This document shows positions 23,789 through 35,003 of a stretch of DNA of 64,000 nt, in pieces (position 1 is the stretch's first letter; each line of letters begins with the position of its first letter). Source of the DNA: Ridgeia piscesae (Eukaryota; Annelida; Polychaeta; Sabellida; Siboglinidae). Position numbers and translations under genes: made by a program. The notes under the pieces are model-generated. The model saw only the letters and a program-made list of their open reading frames with translations. It had not been told where the DNA came from and ran no database searches. Location: the NCBI GenBank assembly GCA_025642075.2, contig JAODUO010001069.1, forward strand, positions 62,001-126,000, read 5' to 3'.

Positions 23789-24497
23789 CTGAAGTGGAAG
23801 TATTTCTTGATTCCTGGCAGTGTCTTGAAGTGCGGACGGAGATGTTCCTGCCAGTTCGACACAAGGACAATCGATGTGCCGTCTTCTTTACCTACCAACT
23901 GGGACGAGTTCAGACAGGCGCTCCCATTCACCACAGACTCGAGCTCCGACAGTGACGATACTGCGTGGCGTTTGAAGGCCCGCTTGAGAAGCCCAAAGCA
24001 AGCGTCAGGGGCGAACTTGGTGTGTCCCACAACTAGAAAGTTGAGTGTGATGGACCGGTGGAGACCAATGGCGACCCTCCATGCCAAATACCACAGGACG
24101 AAACGGTTTTTGTTTTGCCCTGCGCAATTGTCACAGTGAAGGTCGGCAGTGGTCTCACCCAGTCCAAAACACTCAAAGAAGTAGTGTAGGTAGGACACAA
24201 CAGCGTCCGACCCCTTCGAAATGAGATGGGCCTCATCAATCAGGAAGTTCACCTGCCTAGGAAGCCCCTCACAGCAGACCCCAAATATCCCACACTTCCT
24301 AGGAACCAGGAAGTACAAGGGGCCTGGCTGGAGGGGTCACTCGGCTGCGCAAAATCGAAACTAGTGCATCGAGACCCGCCGGCTGCAGGGAGCACTCCTG
24401 CTGAACTCCACCAGTTGCAGCTTGCTGCAGTCTGCTTGGCAGCTGCCACCATCTCGTTGTAGAAGGTCCTGGCCATGTTGACAAGGCGCAGGTGTTC
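23789..24497 (-). pseudogene. DUF7869-like transposon protein, core exon with frameshifts
   Basis: Exon bounded by acceptor tttcacag|gaacac (24499-24498) and donor acttcag|gtacac (23788-23787). From about 24330 down one frame gives PRKCGIFGVCCEGLPRQ, HCDNCAGQNKNR, GHTKFAPDACFGLLKRAF and LPGIKKYFHF, the hallmark blocks of the animal DUF7869 group, which I read as transposase-like. Upstream, HLRLVNMARTFYNEMVAAAK and SFDFAQPSDPS are in other frames with a stop between, so at least two frameshifts disrupt this copy. The family name is from memory and needs a search. Confidence 0.72.
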
Positions 24498-24590
24498 CTG
24501 TGAAAATGTGTCTATTTATAGAGCAAGCCAATCCAAAATGGAAAATAGAATTTAATGTACATTCGTTTTATAATAAAGACCAATCATAAT

Positions 24591-24688
24591 GATCTAGTGC
24601 ATCATTATGATGAACATACACAAGTATATGCTACTCTATGATCTAGTGCATCATAATGATGAACATACACAAGTATATGCTACTCTAT
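24591..24688. repeat. 49-bp tandem duplication
   Basis: gatctagtgcatcat(t/a)atgatg... occurs at 24591 and 24640, differing at one or two bases. It lies inside the transposon, between exons. Confidence 0.9.
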
Positions 24689-24699
24689 AATACGAATTA

Positions 24700-25180
24700 T
24701 TATTCAATAGGCCAAAGCATAAATTTGTAAATAATCGTGACTATAACATTAAACTGTAATAAACTTATAATAAAAGCTATGCTACATACATATATTACGG
24801 ATTATTCTAGACACAAATAAGACGTTTGGCACCATTAATAAAAAATAATAATAATTAACCTCTCCCAGACCTAGTGTCGGTAGTGAACTAATGTCTGACC
24901 ATCCCTGCATATCATGGGAAACCACATTGTGTTATACCAAGTATAGTCTTGGAGGTAGTAATGATCCAAGTAATAATCAAATTAGACATCTGTCATGATA
25001 AAAAAATTATCACTCTGGTAAAGTGCATGTGCACTCAAGTCCAGGCCATTGCCTGGCTGTGTCACTGCTCGTGTAAATAACAATAAATAAACTGAATCAC
25101 AGACAGTGACACAACATCCAATTATTATGCTTACGTTGGATATGATACACATACTCCGATGTAGATAATAATCATACATA
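24700..25180 (-). other. transposon internal region without recognised exon
   Basis: AT-rich intron-like sequence. Homologous proteins would be expected to have coding sequence here, but none was recognised. Confidence 0.4.
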
Positions 25181-25181
25181 C

Positions 25182-25456
25182 CGAAACCTGTTAACTTTCA
25201 CCAGTTCTTCGTCCACCGAATCCAACACGATGTCGTCGGATTCGGCCGCCACTAACATGGCATCGTCGAAGTCGTTTCTTCGGTCGTCAAATAAGTCATC
25301 CTCGTCGGATGACCTCCCATTACACTCGTCCGTGTCCGATTCCGATCCCGACTCATCGCTGCCGCCACACATATATTCTTCTAATAATCTATCTAGATTT
25401 TCCTGATCAGAATTTGCAACATCGCAATTTATCAACTTAGCTAGCTCGAGCGCCAT
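25182..25456 (-). CDS. transposon protein N-terminal exon, acidic
   Basis: ATG at 25456-25454, donor gtttcg|gtatgt at 25181-25180. Encodes MALELAKLINCDVANSDQ followed by a strongly acidic Ser/Asp/Glu region and ends VKVNRF with two bases left over. Splicing this directly to the core exon at 24497 would not give the conserved HLRLVNMA frame, so a middle exon is missing or the copy is internally deleted. Confidence 0.55.
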
Positions 25457-25941
25457 TTTTAAAGGGACGGACAAAGAGAACTGCAGAGGCCTGGAATTAC
25501 CATACGCTTAGCAACAAAGCGCGAAATGTTTACGTCTAGGGGAATCACTCAAGCCTCCCTATAGGCTAAATTCAAAAGCATGTGACCACGGACGCTCTAT
25601 ATTTGGGTAGAGGATATCCCGGCCTTTCTGACTGTACCAAAAGTTTTAGGGACCGTCAACAATTTATGCGAAAACCCGCGTCAAAAATTTAGCGTTTTCG
25701 GCTTTGTTTTAGCGAATTCATCCGTGAAATTTTACACAGCTACAACAAAACTACTCTACAAACAGCAAATAAGCGCTGTTTTAACAAAAACGACGATGCC
25801 AGTCGATAATATACACATTAAGGACCAAGTTTAAAGAAAAATCGCCAAATTGTAAATTTTCCGGTGGCAACACATGTTGGCATTTTCTGGCGTTCGAAAA
25901 ATTTGTACATCCGACTCATTTCGTCAGGACTCGTCACATAT

Positions 25942-26240
25942 ACAGGGTGTGGCAGTTTTTGTAAAACATCGACACAGTTGGACGTTATTAATACAAGTAT
26001 TGAATCAAGAATACTTGTGTAATATCACTTTCAGTTTGATAGCTTTTCATGGAGTGTTTGCGTTTGGTAAATTATCTCCAAGAGCTACAATACAGTCAGT
26101 TCTCTGTATTGTAGCGTCTGCTCTATCTGGAGCTTCCAAGTGATGATTTCAAAACGAGCGTGAAATGGTTTGGTGGACAGAAGGTAGACATTTTGTTTCT
26201 GTCAAAACTGTCTGACCGGACCATGGCTGAGGAAGTGTAC
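25942..26240. repeat. right half of interrupted dispersed repeat unit
   Basis: tgtggcagtttttgtaaaa, gttattaatacaagtattgaa and tatcact continue the unit interrupted by the transposon and match 20985-21070 and 27883-27965. From about 26100 the sequence is unique. Confidence 0.75.
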
Positions 26241-26577
26241 GGTTTACGTGTGACTCTCTTCAGTTTTGTTTTCCTTATGCCCGTGTTGCCACTGGATTAT
26301 CTTCCAGACCTGATGACATTGTGCAGAGGCTAAGGAGATCTCTTCCTTGGACGTAGAAGTCTCCCACGAGGAGTGCCACTTGCAGGGCCCAGATCCCAAA
26401 TCCACGCTTATGGTTTCATTGGCATATTTCCCTGCATAATTCTCAGCAAACTGCCCGTGGAGCCAGGCTTCGTATGCTTGGAGACTTCCCCTCATCTCTG
26501 TGTATTTCTTGTGGTGGTGTTATATTTAGTGGAGGGGTTTCTTGATTTTAAGCAGGTCCATGGCGAATTGATCTGCC
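26241..26577. other. unique sequence, no confident gene
   Basis: An 83-codon minus-strand open frame at 26244-26495 has normal-looking composition, but no recognised motif, splice context or homologue, so it is not called. Confidence 0.4.
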
Positions 26578-27218
26578 TGCCTGTCGACAGCCCCACCTGG
26601 TGTCTCTGCCTGTCGACAGCCCCACCTGGTGTCTCTGCCTGTCGACAGCTCCACCTGGTGTCTCTGCCTGTCGACAGCTCCACCTGGTGTCTCTGCCTGT
26701 CGACAGCTCCACCTGGTGTCTCTGCCTGTCGACAGCCCCACCCGGTGTCTCTGCCTGTCGACAGCTCCACCTGGTGTCTCTGCCTGTCGACAGCCCCACC
26801 CGGTGTCTCTGCCTGTCGACAGCTCCACCTGGTGTCTCTGCCTGTCGACAGCCCCACCTGGTGTCTCTGCCTGTCGACAGCCCCACCTGGTGTCTCTGCC
26901 TGTCGACAGCTCCACCTGGTGTCTCTGCCTGTCGACAGCCCCACCTGGTGTCTCTGCCTGTCGACAGCTCCACCTGGTGTCTCTGCCTGTCGACAGCCCC
27001 ACCTGGTGTCTCTGCCTGTCGACAGCTCCACCTGGTGTCTCTGCCTGTCGACAGCTCCACCTGGTGTCTCTGCCTGTCGACAGCCCCACCTGGTGTCTCT
27101 GCCTGTCGACAGCTCCACCTGGTGTCTCTGCCTGTCGACAGCTCCACCTGGTGTCTCTGCCTGTCGACAGCTCCACCTGGTGTCTCTGCCTGTCGACAGC
27201 TCCACCTGGTGTCTCTGT
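26578..27218. repeat. 29-bp minisatellite, ~22 copies
   Basis: Unit cctgtcgacagc(t/c)ccacc, then (t/c)ggtgtctctg. Two variant positions define three unit types in irregular order. Each unit contains one GTCGAC hexamer. All frames stay open because the unit lacks stops. Confidence 0.98.
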
Positions 27219-27311
27219 TATACTGCAGTGTACAGTGTCAGTGTTTTCGTTGTTTTGACTCACTCCGTTTTCTCCCTCTTCCATTTTGGTAGTTCATTTC
27301 CACGTCCAGAT

Positions 27312-27635
27312 CATGTTGGAATGCTATAATGGATCATGTTGGAATGCGATAATGGATCATGTTGGAATGCTATAATGGATCATGTTGGAATGCTATAATG
27401 GATCATGTTGGAATGCTATAATGGATCCTGTTGGAATGCTATAATGGATCCTGTTGGAATGCTATAATGGATCATGTTGGAATGCTATAATGGATCATGT
27501 TGGAATGCTATAATGGATCATGTTGGAATGCGATAATGGATCATGTTGGAATGCTATAATGGATCATGTTGGAATGCTATAATGGATCATGTTGGAATGC
27601 TATAATGGATCATGTTGGAATGCTATAATGTTGGT
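27312..27635. repeat. 23-bp minisatellite, ~14 copies
   Basis: Unit ggatcatgttggaatgctat plus aat. Variants are ggatcctg (two copies) and tgcgataat (two copies). Confidence 0.98.
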
Positions 27636-27860
27636 GACTGAGCCTAGAGCTCTGTATGAAATATGATGCATTTTAATTTTAACAGAGATTAATTCTTGAT
27701 AAAATATTTTCTTGTTGCATAAATAAATAAGTGTGATCACAGTGTAGCTTGTAACGTGGACATCACTACATAACTCTAGCAGGCAATACAAACACTGGCT
27801 GGTTATAGGCACGTAGGTCGTGTAACGATTATATTCTCCAAAACAGTGAGCATTGCTGGC
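27636..27860. other. unique spacer
   Basis: No feature recognised. Confidence 0.4.
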
Positions 27861-27988
27861 ATTATGTAACCAGATACAGACTGTGGCAGTTTTTGTAAAA
27901 TGTCCACGCCTTCGGTGGTAATTAACACAAGTATTGAATCAAGAGTAATTGTGGTATATCACTGTCTCACACGTCACTGAGCCATTGT

Positions 27989-28396
27989 CCTTTAGATGAC
28001 AATGTCACTGTCACCAACACAACACTGAAATTGTTGTCCTTTAGCTGACATCATCGCTGTCTCCGACACGTCAGTCAGTCCTGTGTCCTTTACGTGACAA
28101 CGTCGCTGTCTCCAACAGGACACTGAATCCGCTGTCCTTTCGATGACAATGTTACTGTCTCCAACACGACACGGCACTGAAAGCATTGTCCTTTAGATGA
28201 CAACGTCACTGTCTCCACCACGACAATGAATCCTTCGTCCGTCACGTGACAACGTCACTGTCTCCAACAGGACAGTGAAACCGCTGTCCTTTAGATGATA
28301 ATGTCACTGATGCCGACACGACACTGAAACCATTGTCATTTAGATGACAATGTCACTATCTCTGTCACGGCACTGAATCCATTGCCCTTTATATGA
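27989..28396. repeat. 49-bp tandem repeat of the GTCAC family, ~8 copies
   Basis: Units begin cctttagatgacaa(t/c)gtcac and continue tgtctcc(a/g)acacgacactgaa. Spacing is close to 49 bp. The same unit occurs singly at 21088 and 21227. Confidence 0.9.
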
Positions 28397-28734
28397 CCTC
28401 CTGTCACTACACACGTGCCGGTGTCAGATAGAATATGGACCCCAATAGAAAATGGACATTCTATTATAGAATTTGGATCCGCCTTTTAGAATTTGGTCCC
28501 CCTTTTAAAAAGCTAAATTATTTGGTAAAATAGTATAATGCAGTTCAGAGAACATCACAGGACAGCCATCATTGAGAACACTTACGATGTAAGAACACTT
28601 TTTATTATTTTTACATTTTAGCCACCATAGCCATTAACATTTTAGTCATCTCTGACTGTGAATACTGTGTATTCTATCAACTGCTAAAATGTGTTAATTG
28701 TTCCGTATTGTGGGATGGTTGTATAACTATAACT
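28397..28734. other. unique sequence with three tagaat(a/t)tgg(a/t)cc-like blocks
   Basis: agaatatggacccc, agaatttggatcc and agaatttggtccccc occur at 28431-28503. Otherwise nothing recognised. Confidence 0.45.
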
Positions 28735-29545
28735 AGTATTTACTCATTCATTCATTTATTGTCATCTCAACAGAATACAATACACGTGAAAAATAATTGA
28801 GCCAACATTGGCCGTGCCTCATTGTTTGGCTGGGTTAACAGAAAACTCGGGGCGTGGGAAACCTAAACCGGGTTAGCTTTGACAGCGAGCATTGTGAATC
28901 TTTTGCAATCGACATAATGCGAGTGGAAATAGGTGAGTTTTTAGGGTTTTTTTCTCCAATTTCTCGATTGATCTCACACACTTTGGCAAGCTGTTCCACA
29001 TGATTGCGCCTGCCAAGGGCAAAGCTGCTCCTTCTGACCTTTCTTCTCGGCACCGTTACTGCGAGCTGTGTTGCGTCACATGCTGGTCGCAATGCACGAG
29101 TAGGCGCCTTGCGAGCTATCGCACAATTGAGGTAGTCCGGGGCTAAGATCTTATATATGTAAGTACAGATTTTGAATGTGACTCTCGTCTTGATCGTCAG
29201 CCAATGCAGCGATTGCAGAATCGGCGTGATATGATGTCGCTGTCTCACACGGTTGGGTTGATAAGGCGAGCGACAGAGTTTTGTGCTCGTTGGAGTCGGG
29301 TGGTCAGTGCATTGTTCAGTCCACCGAGTAGACCATTGCAGTAGTCGAGACGACTCAGCACAAGACAACGTATCGTTTCAGCAGGTGTTGGATTCTGCTG
29401 GTCAAGCGTAGATGATAGTATGCCTAAGAGCAGTAGCTGGACACAAGTCGGTCCAATTGCAAGTCTATCTCTGTAGCAGCCCTGATTTTGCACTGCGTCC
29501 GTTGTTACATAGGACGCAGTCGACGACTGCAACAAACACATTCAG
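28735..29545 (-). mobile_element. L2/CR1-type LINE 3' end with RT C-terminus
   Basis: On the minus strand: LVLSRLDYCNGLLGGL, RLQRAQNSVARLI, HHITPILQSLHWLTIKTRV and FKICTYIYKILAPDYL, blocks of the C-terminal region of L2/CR1-type polyproteins, followed by VPRRKVRRSSFALGRR. The 3' end at about 28740-28775 carries AATAAATGAATGAATGA, the short tandem tail expected for this group. 5'-truncated, with one frameshift near 29245-29370. Confidence 0.85.
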
Positions 29546-30043
29546 TCGTCAGGTCTAAGATGGACCAAGTCGTACGTCTTACGACGATAACATCTGTGAA
29601 CACAACCTTCTAACATTCACACATGTCAACTGTGGCTACGTTAGCTGTGACACGGTTAAACTCTAGTCTGTTATAATCAAACTCTTGTCTACTTTATCGT
29701 TTCAAATGACAACGCTACTCCTTATGACACAACAAAGGAATCAATTTATAACATGTCACCTGGTTTTGAGTCGACCCCTCAATGAATATATAAATTTGTC
29801 AGCATTGACTTGTTACAATGTTTCAAGAGGCCGGGCCTGACTAAATCAATATAGACCAGAAAAGAATTGCCACAGTCTCACACAAAGCTGTCTACCCCTG
29901 GCAGGGGTGAATCCCGTTGCCCCGGTGACACCGCGTGAGAGTGCGCTGATGTCACAATATGGTGTTGTCACATGTGTGACGTGATGTGACAAGTGATGCG
30001 ACGTAGTTGACCTGTGTCGTGTCATGACTCTGTCTGTCTTGAC

Positions 30044-30268
30044 TTGTAGCTGGTCTTTATAGAATGAGATGATTCTCTGCAGCTCATCCACATCTCTACC
30101 CCAGTCTCCACCCCTGTCCGCCAAAGGTCGTGCCTTCACCAGGGCGAGGGTGGCCTCGAGACCCTCTAAATGGCGTGTGCAGGTCACGACCGGGTCACCG
30201 TGCCTCGACCTCTGCCCTGTCTGACATGACAACTGTGTTTGGTGTAAAACTTCTTCTATTGCAAGCGT
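30044..30268 (-). CDS. exon-like module, 75 codons, phase 0-0
   Basis: Minus strand: atgtcag|acgctt at the 5' side and ctacaa|gtcaag at the 3' side. The 225 bases between are fully open. It begins TLAIEEVLHQTQLSCQTGQR, contains TRHLEGLEATLALVKARPLA, then GRDVDELQRIISFYKDQLQ. The heptad-like spacing of hydrophobic residues suggests helical or coiled-coil structure. I do not recognise the protein. Whether it is an exon of a live gene or a relic inside a satellite is open. Confidence 0.45.
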
Positions 30269-30389
30269 CTGACATGTGGTTACGAGACGTCATGTCACGA
30301 ATGTAACACGTCTCAGTGGTTGCACTCAATCTCGTTGTTCTGTGGATATGTACAGTCTTGCACGTCTTCACTCAGCTTCATCGCGGCTT

Positions 30390-30510
30390 CTTCTTACCTT
30401 GTAGCTTGTCTTTATAGAATGAGATGATTCGCTGCAGCTCAGACACATCTCTACCCCAGTCTCTACCCCTGTCCGCCAAAGGTCGTGCCTGCACCAGGGC
30501 GAGGGTGTTT
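30390..30510 (-). pseudogene. partial copy of exon-like module with GTAAGA donor
   Basis: Encodes ARPLADRGRDWGRDVSELQ and IISFYKDKLQ before ctacaag|gtaagaag. Its 5' half is replaced by unrelated sequence (ttttatctacatgtgtcgg). The same truncated form is at 37030-37155 and 40130-40255. Confidence 0.5.
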
Positions 30511-31139
30511 TATCTACATGTGTCGGAGCGGGAGAGAGTCGACGACTGCAACAAACACATTCAGTGGTCAGGTCTAAGATGGACCAAGTCGTACGTCTTC
30601 CGATGATAACATCTGTGAACATAACCTTCTAACATTCACACATGTCCACTGTGGCTACGTTATCTGTGACACGGTTAAATGAAACACTGTTGTGTGAGGA
30701 AATATCAACTTAAGTCTATAATAATCAAACTATTGTCTACTTTATTGTTTCAAATGACAATGCTACTCCTTGTGAAACACAAAAGGAAACAATTTAATGT
30801 AAAACAAATAAAATCAGTTCAATGCATGGAAAATAGATTTCTAACAAATGTCATCCAGAAGACTATGATTTCTATACACGTGTACCTGTGTTTTGAGCCT
30901 GTCCTTGGCCTACTAATTACATCACGCGCTGGCTGATTTTTGAGATTAGCCCTGAATGTATCTACCGGTATTCTATTTATAGTGCACTGATCAAAAGTCA
31001 CATCCAGTGTCAATGATGGAACAACAAAATATTGATCAGGATGCAAGGTGGAAATAATACGGAAAAAACAAAAGGTTTCTTGAGTCGTACATATTGGGTT
31101 GATAAGGCGTGATATGATCTCGCCGTCTCACACAGTTGG

Positions 31140-31500
31140 GTTGATAAGGCGAGCGACAGAGTTTTGTGCTCGTTGGAGTCAGTGCATTGTTCAGTCCACC
31201 GAGTAGACCATTGCAGTAGTCGAGACGACTCAGCACAAGACAACGTATCGTTTCAGCAGGTGTTGGATTCTGCTGGTCAAGCGTAGATGATAGTATGCCT
31301 AAGAGCAGTAGCTGGACATGGGTCGGTCCAGTTGGACGTCTATCACAGTAGCAGCCCTGATGTCTGCCTGCGTCCGTTGACCTCAATGTCAGCCCAGGTA
31401 GCTCCAAGCTGGGGCCATAGACTCGAGGATTGTGGGGTGACTTCAGCAGATACACTCGACTAATGCATAGGACGGAGTCAACGACTGCAACAGACACATT
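31140..31500 (-). pseudogene. RT C-terminal fragment in array unit
   Basis: LVLSRLDYCNGLLGGLNNAL and LLLLGILSSTLDQQNPTPAE on the minus strand, shortened relative to the copy at 28900-29540. Confidence 0.75.
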
Positions 31501-32029
31501 CAGTCGTCAGGTCTAAGATGCACCAAGTCGTACGTCTTATGATGATAACATCGTGAACACAACCTTCTAACATTCACACATGTCAACTGTGGCTACGTTA
31601 GCTGTGACACGGTTAAACTCTTGTAATTATAATCAAACTCTTGTCTACTTTATTGTTTCAAATGACAACGCTACTCCTAGTGACACAAAAAAGGAAACAA
31701 TTTAATGTAAAATAAATAAAATCAGTTCAATGTATGAAAAATCGATTTATAACATGTCACCTGGTTTTGAGCCGACCCCTCAATGAATATATAAATTTGT
31801 CATTGTCGACTTGTTACATTCTTTCAAGTGGCCAGGCCTGACTAAATCAATATAGACCAGAAGAGAATCCCCACAAAGTCTCACACACGGTTGTCTACCC
31901 CTGGCAAGGGTAAATCCCGTTGCCCCGGTGACACCGCGTGAGGGCGCGCTGATGTCACAATATGGTGTTGTCACATGTGTGACGTGATGTGACAAGACAC
32001 CTGACATAGTTTACCTGTGGCAGGTGGTG

Positions 32030-32240
32030 ACTCGGTCACTCTTGACTAGTAGCTGTCTTGTTATAATGTTGGTCTTGATATTCTGTGATGAGCCACATCG
32101 TTACCCCAGTATTCACACCTGTCCGTCAGGCCATCCTCGCCCTGCACCAGGGCGAGGGTGGCTTCGAGGTCCTCTAAACGGCGTGTGCACGTCACGACCC
32201 AATCATCGTCCCTCGACCTCTGTCCTGTCTGACATGACAA
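32030..32240 (-). pseudogene. diverged exon-like module
   Basis: Minus-strand TCTRRLEDLEATLALVQG-like sequence corresponding to the 75-codon module, with frame changes. Confidence 0.45.
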
Positions 32241-32459
32241 CTGTGTTTGGTGTAACTTCTTCTATTGCAAGCGTCTGACATGTGGTTACCAGACATCATA
32301 TCACGGGTGGAACACGTCTCAGTGGTTGCACTCAATCTGGTTGTTCTGTGGATATGTACAGTCTTGCACGTCTTCACTCAGCTTCATCGCGGCTTCTTCT
32401 TTTTACCTTGTGGCTTGTCTTTATAGAATGAGATGATTCGCTGCAGCTCAGACACATCG

Positions 32460-32640
32460 TTACACTCGACGAACGCATAGGACAGAGTCAACGACTGCAA
32501 CACAAGACAATGTGTCGTTTCAGCAGGTGTCGGATTCTGCTGGTCAAGCGTAGATGATAGTATGCCTAAGAGCAGTAGCTGGACACAAGTCGGTCCAGTT
32601 GCAAGTCTATCACTGTAGCAGCCCTGATTTTTCACTGCGT
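32460..32640 (-). pseudogene. short RT C-terminal fragment in array unit
   Basis: Contains LLLLGILSSTLDQQNPTPAE. The LDYCNGLL part has been replaced by sequence of the exon-like module (NDVSELQRIISFYKD). Confidence 0.65.
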
Positions 32641-33439
32641 CCGTTGTTACATAGGACGCAGTCGACGACTACAACAGACACATTCAGTGGTCAGGTCTAA
32701 GATGCACCAAGATAACATCTGTGAACACAACCTTCTGACATTCACACATGTCAACTGTGGCTACGTTAGCTGTGACACGGGTAAACAAAACACTACCGTG
32801 TGAGGAAATATCAACTCTAGTTTATAATAATCAAACTGTTGTCTGTTGTTTCAAATGTCCTCCGTGTCACAGTTCCAAGTCTGTCCCGTTCAACACGGAT
32901 GTTGACCCAACTGCCCCTTGTCCTTAGTCGACCCTCTGCCCGCTAAGTTCAGAGCGATTCTGGCCGGACGCGTGACGCATTGCTGATCCACACCGTCTTA
33001 CTGCTTCCACCAACTGTAAGGGTTCGTAATGTGTTTTGAGCCTGTCCTTGGCCTACTAATTACAGCACGCGCTGGCTGATTTTTGAGATTAGCCCTGAAT
33101 GTATCTATTCTATTTATAGTGCACTGATCAAAAGTCACATCCAGTGTCAATGATGGAACAACAAAATATTGATCAGGATGCAAGGTGGAAATAATACGGA
33201 AAAAACAAAAGGTTTCTTGAGTCGTACTTATTCTCAATATTGCTACACGCATTTCATTGCGATTAGTTGAAGCAAGATCAGTACCGCTTGCGTTTGCACC
33301 GAGTCGAATGTGGTCCTGTTTATAATATTATGTCTATCAGGATCTTATACATGTAAGTAGAGATCTTGAATGTGACTCTCATCTTGATCGTCAGCCAATG
33401 CAGCGATTACAGATCGGCGTGATATGACCTCGCTGTCTC

Positions 33440-33700
33440 ACACGGTTGGGTTGATAAGGCGAGTGACAGAGTTTTGTGCTCGTTGGAGTCAGTGCATTGT
33501 TCAGTCCACCGAGTAGACCATTGCAGTAGTCGAGACGACTCAGCACAAGACAACGTATCGTTTCAGCAGGTGTTGGATTCTGCTGGTCAAGCGTAGATGA
33601 TAGTATGCCTAAGAGCAGTAGCTGGACATGGGTTGGTCCAGTTGGACGTCTATCACAGTAGCAGCCCTGATGTCTGCCTGCGTCCGTTGACCTCAATGTC
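33440..33700 (-). pseudogene. RT C-terminal fragment in array unit
   Basis: LVLSRLDYCNGLLGGLNNAL followed by a deletion relative to 29250, then SPYQPNRVRQRGHITPI. Confidence 0.75.
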
Positions 33701-34341
33701 AGCTCAGGTAGCTCCAAGCTGGGGCCATAGACTCGAGGATTGTGGGGTGACTTCAGCAGATACACTCGACTAATGCATAGGACGGAGTCAACGACTGCAA
33801 CAGACACATTCAGTCGTCAGGTCTAAGATGCACCAAGTCGTACGTCTTATGATGATAACATCGTGAACACAACCTTCTAACATTCACACATGTCAACTGT
33901 GGCTACGTTAGCTGTGACACGGTTAAACTCTTGTAATTATAATCAAACTCTTGTCTACTTTATTGTTTCAAATGACAACGCTACTCCTAGTGACACAAAA
34001 AAGGAAACAATTTAATGTAAAATAAATAAAATCAGTTCAATGTATGAAAAATCAATTTATAATATGTCACCTTTGAGCCAACCCCTCAATGAATATATAA
34101 ATTTGTCATTGTCGACTTGTTACATTCTTTCAAGTGGCCAGGCCTGACTAAATCAATATAGACCAGAAGAGAATCCCCACAAAGTCTCACACACGGTTGT
34201 CTACCCCTGGCAAGGGTAAATCCCGTTGCCCCGGTGACACCGCGTGAGGGCGCGCTGATGTCACAATATGGTGTTGTCACATGTGTGACTTGATGTGACA
34301 AGACACCTGACATAGTTTACCTGTGGCAGGTGGTGACTCGG

Positions 34342-34580
34342 TCACTCTTGACTTGTAGCTGTCTTGTTAGAATGTTGGTCTTGATATTCTGTGATAATCC
34401 ACTGTAGCTGGGCCACATAGTTACCCCAGTATTCACACCTGTCCGTCAGACCATCCTCGCCCTGCACCTGGGCGAGGGTGGCTTCAAGGTCCTCTAAACG
34501 GCGTGTGCACGTCACGACCCAATCATCGTCCCTCGACCTCTGTCCTGTCTGACATGACAACTGTGTTTGGTGTAACTTCT
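34342..34580 (-). pseudogene. diverged exon-like module
   Basis: SCQTGQRSRDDDWVVTCTRR and LEDLEATLAQVQG are open; the 3' end runs WIITEYQDQ and then shifts frame before ctacaa|gtcaag. Confidence 0.5.
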
Positions 34581-34779
34581 TCTATTGCAAGCGTCTGACA
34601 GGTGGTTACCATACATCATATCACGGGTGGAACACGTCTCAGTGGTTGCACTCAATCTGGTTGTTCTGTGGATATGTACAGTCTTGCACGTCTTCACTCA
34701 GCTTCATCGCGGCTTCTTCTTTTTACCTTGTGGCTTGTCTTTATAGAATGAGATGATTCGCTGCAGCTCAGACACATCG

Positions 34780-35003
34780 TTACACTCGACGAACGCATAG
34801 GACAGAGTCAACGACTGCAACACAAGACAATGTGTCGTTTCAGCAGGTGTCGGATTCTGCTGGTCAAGCGTAGATGATAGTATGCCTAAGAGCAGTAGCT
34901 GGACACGGGTCGGTCCAGTTGCAAGTCTATCACTGTAGCAGCCCTGATTTTTCACTGCGTCCGTTGTTACATAGGACGCAGTCGACGACTGCAACAAACA
35001 CAT
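34780..35003 (-). pseudogene. short RT fragment fused to exon-like module
   Basis: Same arrangement as at 32460-32640, one unit (2320 bp) later. Confidence 0.65.

Larger units (their letters stand above)
22453..25939 (-). mobile_element. 3.5-kb DNA transposon with TIRs and DUF7869-like gene
   Basis: The left end starts TGTGACGAGTCCTGACGAAA and the right end is its exact reverse complement; identity runs for 26 bases (to gagtc) and then imperfectly for about 10 more. TA flanks both sides (22451-22452 and 25940-25941). The flanks are two halves of one unit of the local dispersed repeat: paralogous copies at about 20955-21000 and 27870-27900 are continuous across this point, which supports a clean insertion. 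The internal gene is on the minus strand. The exact termini (TGTGAC with TA duplication) are the best-fitting reading. Confidence 0.85.

Noticed and set aside
26244..26495. 83-codon minus-strand ORF as a gene
   Set aside because: No recognised motif, no splice context, no neighbouring exon; the evidence is only that it is open.
26373..27329. 318-codon plus-strand frame and minus-strand frames with VDRQRHQV-type repeats
   Set aside because: The 29-bp unit lacks stops in all frames, and its period is not a multiple of three, so the apparent protein repeat spans three frames. No homologous domain recognised.
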